Shown here piece by piece: positions 1 through 11,772 of a DNA stretch of 64,000 nucleotides. The notes beneath the pieces were generated by a model. It was not told the DNA's origin, made no database searches, and saw only the letters and a list, made by a program, of their open reading frames with translations. The number at the start of each line of letters is the position of its first letter. Position 1 is the stretch's first letter. Both the position numbers and the translations under genes were made by a program. Origin of the DNA: Crocodylus rhombifer (lineage: Eukaryota > Chordata > Crocodylia > Crocodylidae); assembly GCA_038503035.1 (NCBI GenBank), contig JAVSML010024355.1:194105-258104 (forward strand), written 5' to 3'.

Positions 1-3000
1 GTCCAGCTTTTATGCTAAACAACAAAAAAAACAAACAAAAACAAACAAATATTTTACTACTCAAAGTCTTCAGAAAAGCTACTTCTGAGATGAACAGTGT
101 TTCATTTATAATAGGTTGCTGATACTTCTGTAATTATAGCTGGCTGTCTTGCTATACATGCTTTTAATTCTCCTTAGTTTTAGCACAACTGAAATATTTG
201 GACAGTGAAATCTGAACCTACAAAGAATCAATCAATGTATCGCACCTGAATGAGGAAATATATATTTTTTTAATGTAAGCAGTTTGATAAAATAAAAAAT
301 AAACTCAGGACAATAATAAATTGATAAATATGCTTTGTACTTTCTGAATTGTCAACAAGTCAACAATTACTATAAAAAGGAGTCCTGAAAGTGTGCACAC
401 AGGATGTGAATGCTTAAGTGTACCTGAACCACGATTAAACACACTTTTCACAGCTACAATACAGAAAGAAAGCAAAAAAGTTGCAATAAAAATCTGCTTA
501 ACTGCTTTAACTGCAACACACGAGCAGTTTTTTATATGCATACATAACTTCTAGTTCAGAAACTAAAATAGGCACCAGGAGGAGTTAATACATTGTAACT
601 TATAGATGTGATACACACAAATTCAGTTAAAAATGTTGGACCTTAAACACAGCATAGTCACAACATAACAGATTATTAAAATCCCAGTTCAATTAAAAAT
701 GGTTTGTTTATATTAACTGGATTTAAATAAGCATCTCAAAATAAATAGGTATAAATATGCTGATAACATACAACACAGCTCAAAAAATATGGAAAAATAT
801 CATTTCTTTGAAGACTGGTATGGAAACAAATTAAAAAAAACCTTTCAGACTCATAACCAGTTATAAAACCCCCAATTATGTCTGGATAGGGTAGGATGTT
901 ATTTTAAATCCCGATGACTAGAGCTATAGAACTACCTTAATGAGAGATGCTTACACATGATAGTTAGCTGTGTAAAACCTGTTAGCTTTCTCCAGTGCAA
1001 ACTCTACATGAAATGGCAGTAATTTGATAACAGTTTTCAAGATCCTCCACAAATTCTACAAATGTAATACTCTGATGATAGATCCATTTAAATCAAAACA
1101 CCTTACAGATGCCTTCCAGACAAAAATCAGGTAAAAACTAAGAAAAAAAAAGAGTTTCATTAGGATCTGGTTCACCTTGAAGAATATCCTCAACTTCTCC
1201 AATCCTAAGGACCCAATTACCCCCTACTATGAGGAAACCCAGTGGAGAGACTAAAAAGAGAAAAAAACTATCCAAACATTCTTATGTAGATTTGCCCCAA
1301 CACATTTAGTATGATGTCTGCTGTTCCTTGTCTCCACCCACCCTGCAGCTAAAACTGTACTTTCAGGCATTTGACAATCAGCAGTTTTCCTCAGGCAACT
1401 CAAGTCCTGTAGCATATCATCCAGAAAAGATACAGCAACAACATTTTCATCTTTCCTTCTGCATTTATGTTATTGATGGTGATGTGCTCCTGCCCAACCA
1501 CAACCCTTTATCCTAAATGCATACAGATACCATACTGAACTCTAAAGTAGGTGTGGCTGTTGTTTTAGCAGCCAAGTCTGTTTTATAGTGAAACAAAGAG
1601 TATTTATGTATAGTTTGGGGCACGGAATTAAATTCAAAGTTTTTAAAGAGGACATTTATAGTAGCGCAAGCGTGATGTTGGAGATATGATGGTCCAGAAA
1701 TTATGCGAGGCAAGGTTTTCTTGGTATGACAGCCTTTACTGGACCAACTATGTAGTTGGGATAAAGTTAAAAAAGCTCTCAAATGTAAAAGATAACACTT
1801 TGTCTATACTATGCTTTTTTCTTAAGAACCGTTTTGTTTCTTCTACAGCTCAAACTTCTACTCTATAGAGGGAGGTGACAACAGAACAAAAGCCCCTATT
1901 GGCTGTCACACTGCAATTAAGGAAGCTAAGCAAGTAATTTAAACCAAACTTTTCACAGCTCATCTCTATGTTCCTCCTTTAATTAGAGGAAGATCATGTT
2001 ACCCAATTATTTAAAATTAACTAGTTAGCATTTATTTAGAGAACTAGTAAGGCTTCTTGTGGGAATGCTATAATTACAACAGTTATAACAGGAAAGTTCT
2101 GACAACAACTCAATTAAACATTGAAATATTCATATACTCTAAATGACATTTCTTTATGAAGATTACAAATTACCCTAGAAAATTAAAATAACACAAGTAA
2201 AACTGTAAGCCTCTCAAGTATGGAAAGTAGTGATGCAGCAATAGGACATTTAGTCCTAAAATAATTTTCTCCTTATCACTATATAACCCACAATAGATAA
2301 TGTCTATAAATTATTCTACCAGTTTCAGATTCAAACTTAATTGAGAACTTGTTTATACTGAGATTTCAGCCATTGGAGTAGTTGCATCGGTCAAAACCTT
2401 ATGAATAAATTATATATTTCTACAATAGTTCATGCTAGTTTCAAACTATGTTCAGGTACAACTTCTTAAACTCCAAATGTAGACAGGACCTCAATGGCCA
2501 CCTGGAGCAATGAACTTGGTTATATGCTTCATAAAACATATTTCATGTTATTATTTCTAAATTAACTTTGCACAATGTCATCAAAATCCTATCAGCTTAG
2601 GGACGATGTCAACCTTTCCTTCAGTACCGTAGAGGAGAGAAGGGCAGTAGAAGAAGTAAAGACATTTCATTCACTTACAACAACAAACCCTCTGGGTCAA
2701 GAAGTGAACAGCATTAAGTGAGAATCCAAAACAGAGTTCTCTTCAACTTTTAGTTTCCCTTTGCTCTTATTAACAAACTTGAATAAAAAAATGCAATCAA
2801 TTTTCAACATTATAACCAACTCTGATGCCATGATTCTTTTTATTGCCAGGGGGAAACAAAAAAATCTCTTCACATTTAAAACATTTTAAACCTCCACCTT
2901 ATACTATTTCTGATGATACATCTTCCAAACAAAAATTGTTTGTAAAATAAATTTGCACTATTCACCAAGTTCCACATCTTTGTGCCACAAACAACAAATT

Positions 3001-4229
3001 TCCTTTAAATACTGGTATATTTTCATGGATTCTGCTCATGTGCATTATTCTATGTTTTAAACTTTAAATTGTATCTGCTATGATCCCTTTCTTTATTCCC
3101 TGTAGCCCAGGTACCTTGTACTTGGACTGTTTCATATCTCCAAAGATTTTACTAATCTAAACAATTAAGTTATCAACCTTCAACTTGCTATCGACTTTCT
3201 TATCCAATTAAGAGCCTGATCTTCCAACAAACTGCATCCTCGATTCCCACTAGAATGCCTGGTTGCCTCAAAGGATCAAATCTTAATACACTATGTAACA
3301 GTTCTGGTCCAGTACCAATACCTATTTTCAAACTACTATTAGCTATTCTTTACTATAAAGACCATCTGTTCAAGTTCACCATTTTATAATGCTTAAATCA
3401 TGACAAAACAGTTTCTTTACCACTTATTTTCCTTAACAGTTGAGGAGTCTTCTGAAAAGTCAAGTAAATTATGCTGTCAGCATTAGCATTTGCCATATGA
3501 TTCTTCAAAGAAATGATATTCTTCAAAGAAATGATATTCAACATACTCAATCTCCTCCAAAAGATGTACTGGTTTGACTGTACATCATATTTTATTTATA
3601 CAAATATTTTACTCAGTGCTTAATTACAAATCAGAAGCCAAGTTTCTCCATGGAAATGAGGTGCATCACACCAGAACGACTATTGGAACTTCTTGACAAT
3701 TTAAAAAAAAAAGTGTAGCATAATGGCAAGTATCTAGTCTTCAGAAATAGGTTGTTTCTTTGGTGGAGATGAAGAGATCCAATGTCCTCAGAATGCTGAG
3801 ATTAAGTCTGGCTACAGATTAGTCTGGCCTGGCTCAGGCCTGTGGAGACCTCGATCCAAATGGCTACTGGTGGCCAACTGATTCTAAAGGCAGAAATCCA
3901 GAAGAGCCCAGTATGCCCACTCTGGCATTCAGTGAATAAGGCACCTGTCCTACGTAAAAATGGTTTCTAATCATATAATTAGACTACATCGTAATGAATA
4001 TGCTCAGAGAAAGGAATTAAGATTGCATTGCAAACTTGCTCTTAATGTTTGCTAATTCTGAATTCTTAAAAGAACATCATTAAGTTTTCAGCTCAATTTG
4101 GATCCCCAGGGTTTAAAAACAAAACAAATTCCAACACAATGACATCAACAGGGCTGATAAGCATAACTGGAACCCTGAAATGCATTGCACAGATTTCTCC
4201 CAAGCTAGCTAAGACACTGCACATGGGAT

Positions 4230-4640
4230 CTTATACAGGGAAATGTTAGACATCTTGCCTATAAATTAAATTAGAGTATCTTCAGCTTTCAACCACTGGT
4301 TCTTGTTAGTGTTTCTGCTAGATTAAAGAACCTGGGATTTTCTGCTTAGAAAACTACTTGCACAACTAAAAAACAGAAGCTCTTCACAACTCTTGCCAAA
4401 GACATTTTCTCCCATCTTCTAGTCATTTTTTGTGATTCTTTTCTGTATCCTCTCTACATTTTTCAATATCCTCCCCGAAGAGAGGACACTAAAACTGAAG
4501 AAGTTGATGAGACATCCCCTACATTTATCCAATGGACACAAAATATGCTGCTAATCAACTGCCTTCTATCACCCTGTCTTGAGTCCACAGTTTCAGTGAG
4601 GTAAAAAACACCCCAAATAAGATGATCACACTGGAGAACC
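4230..4640 (-). repeat. Old CR1/L3-like LINE fragment
   Basis: The plus strand reads like the reverse complement of an ancient CR1/L3 3' region, with a tttgtgattcttttctgta-type stretch resembling the usual text near the end of the CR1 RT domain. It is very diverged, with no reading frame left. It lies in REV1 intron 4. Family assignment is from memory of the consensus and should be treated as tentative. Confidence 0.35.
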
Positions 4641-5584
4641 TCTTGTACAGTCCAACTGGCTGCCTTTACTGTTTTTACAATGTACACAGAGTTGGAGCTT
4701 TTATCTTAACATCTATGAAAAGGTAGAAATGGGAAATGGAAACCATTCTACCACTATCCAAGGCACTGCCAACCCCTCCTTTTCACCCAAAAGGAGGAAT
4801 CTCAGGAATACAGAGGATGGTTAGTTTGTTTTTTTTAATTTCCAAAGAAGTGTGTCTCTCATTTTCTGTGGATCCTATGCAGGGAGGACTCCCTCCACCT
4901 ATGAACCTCAACAAAGTTTAATTGTTTTTTCAGTGTTACAACAAACCAAACCAGGCTTGTAGCCCAGTGAGACCAAAATAGATTGACCAGACAGCAGTTG
5001 GTTAAAAAAAAACTTCATAGGGTGGCAGGATAAGGAAGAGCGAGCTCCCCTCACCCATAAAAACCGGCAAAAGGGCTACAAAGCAGAAGGAACTGGTTTT
5101 CCACTCTCATTCCCATGGCCCTACTGCTTACAGATCCCAGAGAGTGCATCCAAGGGAGTAAAGATTTCCTTCATTGCTCTGTTTCCTGCAACAAAGTTCC
5201 ACACAAAAGGGAGCAATAAAAGCATTCTTCACTGTCTAGAAATGCCTACACAGAGCCTGGAAATCAAATGCATCAACACCCCAGCAACTGGGAGATCCCT
5301 CTTGACAGCAAACTTCCTTCACATCTGATTGAGTCAGGGATGGAAAGAAAAGATTTATTTGCCCCCTGAAGATCCACTGCCTGGGGAAGTATAAGGAAGT
5401 ATTTCTGGGAAGGAAGACTGGATTTCTGTACTCCCATGAGGACCCCCTTATGAGGCTTGAAAGGCAAGAGGATATGGTAGTTAATGGGAGTTAAGCAAAG
5501 CTGCATCATTGTTCCAACCTTCTTCTCAATACTCCTTACTGCAATGCTACATCTGACCATGAACAAGCTTCCAGCAGGAATGGA

Positions 5585-6235
5585 GCTAAACTATGAAATG
5601 TATGGTAAGCTGTTTAATCTCAGCTGACTCAGAGCCAAAACCAAGATCACCCTGACCTCAATCATTGAGCTCTGGTATACTGATGATATTGTAGTCTGTG
5701 CTCACTTAGCAGTAGACCTTCAGGCAATTGTTGATGCTTTTACCAAGTCATACAAGAAAATGTGACTGACACTTAACATTCATAAGACTAAGGTCCTCCA
5801 TCAACAAGCTCTTAATGAGCAGACTCCAGCTCTGGTAATTCAGATTCAAGGTGAGAATCTGGAGAATGCTAAGTATTTCCCATACCTCAGAAACCATTTC
5901 TTACCCAGGACTGCTTCCCCCCACAAAAGGAGGAAGAGTCTGCTGCAAGGATTTCAGTACTTTGGACCCTTATGACAAGAGACAGAAAAGCAGAAGCAGC
6001 AGAAACAGCATGTCATGGTCTGAATCAAGAATCCAGGGTCACCCACTCCGCATGGAAACATGTGCCCAAGTTAGAGCAGAGTCTGTCAATCCCAGATTGG
6101 CCTCATCATCTTTGGAACCACAGATAAGACAATCATGGAAGACAATCATCCTCAACTGCAAGGGAATGCAGGATGTTGACATGTATGCTCCAATCAAGCA
6201 GAATGCTTTCACAACTGACGCTTTCCCTTGCTGAA
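5585..6235 (+). repeat. Degraded non-LTR retrotransposon RT fragment
   Basis: Plus-strand translation with frameshifts shows an RT palm motif of the YADD class (WYTDDIVVCAHLAVDLQ, near 5,670-5,725). This is followed by NIHKTKVL (near 5,775) and ENLENAKYFPYL (near 5,855), the order seen in many vertebrate LINE RTs. Further on, near 6,060-6,110, a frame reads CPS-stop-SRVCQSQIGLI, matching the Cys-rich tail (C-P-x-C-x-R-x-C-x-S-x-I-G-L) of the same class of elements. In-frame stops and frame changes show it is dead. The clade is not resolved. It is inside REV1 intron 4, in antisense orientation to the gene. Confidence 0.6.
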
Positions 6236-6372
6236 CAACAGATCTCTTCCAATCCTTAAAGGAGAGCAACATTCCTATAGATTTCAGGTCTGCAGAAAGG
6301 GAAGACCAACTGTGAGCATAGTACCTGAAGTGGCACAGAAGCAAAAGAAGCAAGTGCCAGACTGGATCAGAC

Positions 6373-6633
6373 CAATGATTCTCAAGCAAGGATGGTGCCA
6401 GATCTTTTGAAGGTTCTTCTGAGGTGTGAGAAGATAAGTAAGGTGTAAGGGATAAGCAGGTAAGCACAGGCTCAGGCTTGTCCTTCCCTGACTGTCCAAC
6501 CCCACTGCTTGACCCCTCTGCATATGGGAGGTAAGCACTGTAACACATAAATTATTTTTTTTCAATTGGGCACCACCCAGTTCACAAGAGTTGTGGAAAG
6601 GTGTCTCAAATCCAAAAAGACTGAGAACTACTG
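6373..6633. mobile_element. hAT-like nonautonomous element
   Basis: The left end CAATGATTCTCAAGC and the right end (reverse complement CAGTAGTTCTCAGTC) are imperfect inverted termini of the CAGTGGTTCTCAA class typical of vertebrate hAT (Charlie-type) elements. The interior is clearly related, in the same orientation, to the element at 28,415-28,681: shared order of ...GTGAGG.GATAAGCAG..., CACTGTAA, TTTTTT.AATTG.G..CC and GTGTCT.AAA. I could not see a convincing target duplication. It has no coding capacity. Confidence 0.55.
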
Positions 6634-7086
6634 AACTAATTTACTACTGACCTCTATGCTTAATACCAGATACTTAAAGGAAGCTGTCAAAAACCCAGTA
6701 GCGGACAATCACAGAATAACTTACCAACTGGGTGAGTTTCTTCTTTACACCCAATAGTTACTGGCTAGCACTAAAGCAGAAAGGTTTAAAACCCTCGTCA
6801 GAAATACAGTATTCTACTTAACTACGATTGTCTCAAGAGACCTGAGACTCAAAGCCCTAAATTCCTGCTATGTCTGAGATATCTTGTGTGGTTTTTGGGC
6901 ATGTAACCTTACAGAACTGAAATAGCATTATCTCCATTTTACAGACATGTATCTATTCCACAAGGTAACTTCAACATAAACATATGTAAAACTATACACT
7001 TGTTGCATCTGCAACACAAAGTAGTTTTTCTAGTAAGTTTCTCTGAAACCCACCGAGTGCCAGGTTAACAGTCTGTCTAAATTTAC

Positions 7087-7255
7087 CTTTCGATGATCCA
7101 TTCTGGTCGAACCACTTTTTCCCCTTTCAGTTCTTTTATTTTGGCATTTGGAAGATTGGTGGCAATGATGTGCGTTGTTTTGGATCTGGAATAGTACACA
7201 TGATACTGGCCTCCGTGCAACATCATTAGCCTCCTTAATTCATCAGCTGAAGGAT
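7087..7255 (-). CDS. REV1: REV1 coding exon 4 (BRCT domain core)
   Basis: This exon of 169 nt encodes about 57 residues in the minus strand. It has the acceptor ctcacag before ATCCTTCAGC and the donor GAAAG then gtaaat. The translation DPSADELRRLMMLHGGQYHV, then YSRSKTTHIIATNLPNAKIK, then ELKGEKVVRPEWIIER is nearly identical to the N-terminal BRCT domain of vertebrate REV1. That domain binds DNA and PCNA and helps recruit this Y-family deoxycytidyl transferase to stalled forks. GG in HGGQ and W in PEWI are the conserved BRCT landmarks. The exon enters in phase 1 (split Asp codon G|AT from exon 3) and leaves in phase 2 (split Ser/Arg codon AG|N). The true domain start lies in exon 3. An in-frame ATG just upstream (in MINLTDPS) is intronic and not the start. 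Confidence 0.95.
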
Positions 7256-8662
7256 CTGTGAGATTAATCAAAAATAACTATATGCAATGTATTTCTGCAT
7301 TTGTATGTTAAGTTCACTAACAACTGATGTTTAGAAATCCAACATCACAAATGAAAAAATGCAGAACCATTTTATTTTCAAAATCTATTAACTTAGGATA
7401 GCCAAATAATTTTTTCAAAACATGTCAACAAAACCACAGAAAATGTAGGCAAATTGTTATTTATGGAAGTGATTACTTTGAAATGTTTTTTCCCCCAATA
7501 TTTTTGAATCTATGAAGGGATCATTTCACAAACGGGACTGCTCATTTAAAAGCACTGAGACACAACATGCCACAAGGTTAATTTTCTACACATCTTTTGT
7601 TTAGCGTATAGAAAATGACAAGCAAAATGCTGTGCACGGCCTTGGCTGAAAACGGTTTTAACTGCAGGAAGTAAGAGAAATTACTTGCCTATAAACTCTG
7701 AGGGAGAGGAAGGGAAGTAGAACAGAAGACTGCGGGAGACTGGGTATTCCTAACACCTGAGACATGTACAGCCATTCAAGTTAGTACAAGACAGAAGAGA
7801 TTGTTGTCATTGAAAGGGAGAATTCTCTTGCAAAAGAACCAAATGCAACACTGCCCACAGCAATCATCATGCATTTACCCTCACAATACACCAAGCTCCA
7901 CCCTTGGGTGCATCTGCCTCCTACCCTGTGTTTCTGTCTGTGGCGATTCAGAAGAGTACATAGACTGAGGAGTATCCAGGGCTCTGGGAGGGTTCTCACC
8001 ACTGGAGAAATGCCCCCCCACTCCATTCACCCCTCTAGGTCACCCTGTAGGAATGCACAGGATGGGAGACAGACGTACTCAGGGATGCAGACCTCCTAGA
8101 CCCCAAGGGGAATGCTATCTTCTGCCATCCCACAAGTCAGTTGATTGGAAGATAGGGAAGTGGGGGAGCAATCTCTTATGGCAGGAACCTTTCTGATTTG
8201 ATAGCTGATAGATATCAATTTAATACATCTGTTATTCTAAGTAGACAAAATAATTAACCCCGACATGATTAATATATCTAGTTTTGAGCTTTGTTAATTA
8301 AACTAGCTGAATTAAGTGCAAATATATTATCTCAGTGTGAATATTCTGGTAACTCAAGCTGTAAGAACAAACTGCAAAAATTTCTGTGGGGGGAAACTCC
8401 ACTTGTATTCTGTGACCCAAGAATATAAAATTTCAATCAAAATGGTTATGCATCACTTGTGACTCATTGGAAAGATGACTTTGCATAGAAACTTACTTGA
8501 ACTTCAAGCATAAATCTCAAAGCAACTTCACTCATACCACTATGGATTCTTATTCAGCTATACGGCTCATTTCCAAAAAACCCTGCTTACATCACTTAAT
8601 ATACATAGGCATTAAGTGTAAATAGTACATCAACTCTGCCATTTAAGAACAGAAAAACCCAC
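7256..8662 (-). other. REV1: REV1 intron 3
   Basis: This is a 1,407-bp intron between the two BRCT-coding exons, with GT (8,662-8,661) and AG (7,257-7,256) on the minus strand. No recognisable interspersed repeat or second gene was seen. Small frames around 7.8-8.1 kb lack any recognisable protein features. Confidence 0.85.
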
Positions 8663-8795
8663 CTGTAAAGCCATTGACATAGATGGCAACTCCACTAAAG
8701 ATACTAGTTGAAGTTCCATCCTTTTGCTGTTGAATAACTGCATCTGAACAGAACTGGTCCTCTAGTTTCTTGACCTTTGCAGACATGTACCCTCC
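8663..8795 (-). CDS. REV1: REV1 coding exon 3
   Basis: This is a 133-nt exon, too broken up by splicing to appear as a long frame. It has the acceptor caatcacag and the donor TTTACAG then gtgggt. The minus-strand translation starts GGYMSAKVKKLEDQF and ends SIFSGVAIYVNGFT, matching the segment of vertebrate REV1 just before and at the start of the BRCT domain. It joins exon 2 in phase 0 (W|GG) and exon 4 in phase 1, completing Asp of TDPSA. Compared with human REV1 as I remember it, there are a few substitutions and extra Gln residues (IQQQKDG). Splice signals, phase and protein match all agree. Confidence 0.95.
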
Positions 8796-9231
8796 CTGTG
8801 ATTGAAATAAATAGTTAAATATAAAATTGTTGATTTTGACTTTTTATGCCCAAGTTAATTTTTAAAAGAGTAGAGTCATTTTCATATTTTCTTAAAAAAT
8901 AGTGAGTATACATTTGGTATTCCTTCCTGAAATCTGTTTGGAGCCCTTGCAAAATTCACACACAGCTTTTTCCAATCATGATTAAAGCCTCCCATTTTTA
9001 ACTCCTGCCAATAAAACATTAATACTGTCTCTTTTATATTCTTATTGTTCAAATGACTAATGCTGGTACAGCCAAATTAATAAAGTGAAACAAAGTGAGT
9101 ACCTACAATAATTGTGGGTCTATGTGTTCCAATGGCAAGGCAGACTCAACCCAATGACCTCCATGTATTCTCTTTTCCTACATACAGTTAAATAGTCCTA
9201 TGGTACAGACTTGTATAATGAAGGTTCCTTA

Positions 9232-9540
9232 GGCCTTGTTTACATGGGAAGGAGAACTTTTGCCAGAAGATACTCTAATGTTAGATGGCAGCCTTGTTAG
9301 AGAAGACATCAAAGATTCAGCTCAACTTGAGTTTGTCAGCTTTGTTGGCAAGGCACAAAATATATTCTGGAAAGCAACAGCTATCAAAGAGACTGCAGGA
9401 GCCAGCAGAAGCCATCTTTTTCTTGGAGAAAGAAGGAGGGTATACTACTGGCAGAGAAAGGCAATCATGCAGAACAGCCATGCATGTGCACAGGCTCAGT
9501 TTCAGGTCTGCTGGTGAAACTACATAGGATAAACAAGGCC
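9232..9540. mobile_element. PIF/Harbinger-like MITE, TTA target duplication
   Basis: The left end GGCCTTGTTTACATGG and the right end (reverse complement GGCCTTGTTTATCC) form inverted termini with 12 identical leading bases. They are flanked by TTA at 9,229-9,231 and 9,541-9,543. A 3-bp TTA/TWA duplication with a GGSC-type terminus is the signature of PIF/Harbinger. The 309-bp interior has no transposase. Overlapping frames inside have no recognisable domain. Confidence 0.75.
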
Positions 9541-9549
9541 TTAGTTATA

Positions 9550-10480
9550 GGAACACAGGAAAGTAGACCTGGGAGGGACCTCAGAAGGTCACCTAGTTCT
9601 ACCCCCTGCTCAAAGCAACATCATCCTGGATGACATCATTACAGGCAACTGGCTGTCCAACCTGCTCTTGAAAATTTCCAGGGATAGAAAGTCCACAGCT
9701 ACTCTGGGTGGCCTGTTGCAATGCTTGACTACCTTAATAGTCAGAAAGCTCCTCCCAATCGCCAACCTAAATTTCCTCCCCTGCAGCTTGAGGCCACTGC
9801 TCCCAGTCATGTCCTCTATAGCTACAGACAAAAGCCTATTTCTGTCCTCTCTATAAACTGCTCTTCAGGTATTTGAAGACTGTTATCAAATCCCCCCATA
9901 ATCTTCTCTTCTCTAGACTATAAAACCAAAGTTCTTTAATCCTGTGCTCATAAGTCTAGCTTCCCAGGTCCTTAATAATTTTTAACCCTCTATATTGGTC
10001 TCTTTACAAACTGTCCATATCCTGCTGAAACATGGGACCCAAAACAGTACTCCAGGTGAGGCCTCACCAGTGCTGAACAAAGCAGAAGAACTGCTTCCTT
10101 TGATTTGTAAGTGACTCTTCTGTTCATATAACCCAGCATGCTATTGTTTTTGGGTTTGTTTGGGTTTTTTTGTAACAGGAGCACAATGTTGGCTCATATT
10201 CAGCTTATGGCCTACTGTAACCCCCAGGATCCTTCTCTGCAGCACTGCAGCCTACCTAATCATTCCCCAGTCTGTATTCATGCATGCAGTTATTGTGTCC
10301 CAAGTGCAGAACTCTGCACTTGTCCTTGTTGAATCTCATCTGATTGTGTAACCATTTTCTCAGTTTATCCTGGTCATTCTGGATTCCAAACTTGCTCCCA
10401 CAGAGTCTGCAACTTCATCCAACTTGTTGTCATCCACAAATTTCTTTAGCATGCACTCATTCCTATCATCAATGATTAAT
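9550..10480 (-). repeat. Old CR1 LINE, 3' region
   Basis: On the minus strand this reads as a CR1 3' end. Near 9,560-9,610 the plus strand has the reverse complement of the conserved tail (GGGAGGGACCTCAGAAGGTCA and TAGTTCTACCCCCTG), and beyond it comes degraded RT text such as CCAAAACAGTACTCCAGGTG. The sequence is heavily mutated with many stops. It abuts the Harbinger-like MITE almost directly. 5' truncated, as usual for CR1. Confidence 0.85.
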
Positions 10481-11264
10481 TAAATGACTATGCCCATATC
10501 TAAAGAATTTATAAGTAAAATAATCTTAAAAAACACTCAAAAAGACCTAGAAAATCTTGCCAAGGTCAAAAATTCTACTTCTTGTTCTGAGGCAATGAGA
10601 GATATCAACCTCTAAGACTGTCAATGGTATAGGTCTAGATATTGCCCCTCCTAGGTGTCAGGAAGAAGGGGAGTGCAACAGACCAAACATTAATTCCTTT
10701 AGCACAGGCTTGATTCTGCAGGCTGGATCTGAATCACATGGCTTCTTGCAAGCTGGATGACCCACCTATGTCAGTGGAGCACAAGCTTGTCAGTGCAGCT
10801 CTGGACTCAGAGAGTGAACACCAACACTACCTTTTTCCCTGCCACTAATTTCAGTTATAAACAGAAACCAAAACCCAGAAATTTGTTGATGGGCAAGCGA
10901 CAGCAATGTAAACCCCCGAGTTCTAACATTAAATGAACCCAGCAGCTCTGGCAGTCAAGCTAACAAGCCCCCGTAAGCCTCAGTTTAACCCCTAGTGAGA
11001 AGCTAGTGGGATAGTCCTGATTTCACTAGATTGTTTTGGGCTGATTTTAAACAGCGGATGTTTGAGGTTGCAGAAGACTTTAGACTTACAACGGGACTCA
11101 GGAAATGCAGATTAATAACGAAGCGCAATTACTTGGGTAACTTTGCAAGCACTTTTGAAAAATCGATTGTTCTTTAAATAAATTTTAGCCTGTGCCTCTT
11201 ACAAGTTGAGAAGAATTATTAATTCATATAGTATACCCTCGCACTTACTATCCAACATTTCAAC

Positions 11265-11627
11265 TAGGGATGTAAGTATCATTTTTAAAAATTATCCGTT
11301 TAACCTCCTCTAATTATATCAGTTAAATGATTAACTACTAACACAGCAGCTCTAACACGGGGAAGAGAGGAGGTAGTGGCAAGCTCCCTTCCCCTCCCCC
11401 AGCACCTACAAACGAGAAGCCAATTTGTTAATTGAGGAGTTATTACCCCCCTCCCCCCACCTTTTCCTCTTTAACCTCATAGGCTATGGTACTAGTCCGC
11501 CTCACTCCTACTCCTTGCGTCTCCCTCCCTCTCTCCCGCTGCCCTGCCACACCACTTTCCTTTCCCGCTGGACAGCATCCTGTACCAAACATTAAATGAT
11601 TTAAACATTTAACTTTTCACACCCCTA
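11265..11627. mobile_element. hAT-like MITE beside REV1 start-codon exon
   Basis: The ends TAGGGATGTAAGTAT and (reverse complement) TAGGGGTGTGAAAAG are imperfect inverted termini. The flanks ATTTCAAC (11,257-11,264) and ATTTCAAT (11,628-11,635) are an 8-bp duplication with 7 of 8 matching, as made by hAT transposases. The interior is noncoding. Its right end lies 78 bp from the splice donor of REV1 exon 2. Confidence 0.75.
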
Positions 11628-11705
11628 ATTTCAATCTCCCCTTTTTTCCTTAAACTAATACATGCATATATCCTTTTTCCTGAAAATCTTGTGGTTTAAA
11701 CATAC

Positions 11706-11772
11706 CCATGTCCCCCAGCCATCATGATCGCCAGCTCGTTTCCTCCATCCACCCCGCCTCATACTGAAGGCT
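11706..11772 (-). CDS. REV1: REV1 exon 2 with start codon
   Basis: The acceptor tcttgcag precedes 10 nt of 5' UTR, then ATG at 11,762-11,760. The coding part (11,706-11,762, 57 nt) reads MRRGGWRKRAGDHDGWGTW and ends at a TGG|gtatgt donor in phase 0. The MRRGGWRKRA start is the conserved N-terminus of vertebrate REV1 and continues directly into exon 3 (GGYM). A longer frame seen through this exon runs into intron sequence on both sides, so only these bases are exonic. The REV1 product inserts dCMP opposite abasic and damaged bases and scaffolds other translesion polymerases in the nucleus. Confidence 0.95.

Larger units (their letters stand above)
1..7086 (-). other. REV1: REV1 intron 4 (partial)
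   Basis: This is the intron downstream of the BRCT exon, running off the window. The donor is GT at 7,086-7,085 on the minus strand (exon ...GAAAG then gtaaat). I looked for the next REV1 exon, which should continue the BRCT C-terminus, and did not see it, so the intron is at least 7.1 kb. From 1 to about 4.2 kb the sequence is AT-rich and I recognise only a short CAAA-type simple repeat (about 21-48) and an 18-bp tandem duplication near 3,501-3,537. Repeats from 4.2 kb on are listed separately. Confidence 0.8.
8796..11705 (-). other. REV1: REV1 intron 2
   Basis: This 2,910-bp intron has canonical GT (11,705-11,704) and AG ends. It contains a Harbinger-like MITE (9,232-9,540), an abutting old CR1 (9,550-10,480) and a hAT-like element (11,265-11,627), which together make up more than half of it. 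Between 10.5 and 11.26 kb I recognise nothing. Confidence 0.85.

Noticed and set aside
6039..6565. Minus-strand frames of 93-169 codons near 6.0-6.5 kb
   Set aside because: They run antisense through the degraded LINE tail and into a hAT-like element; no domain or splice context.
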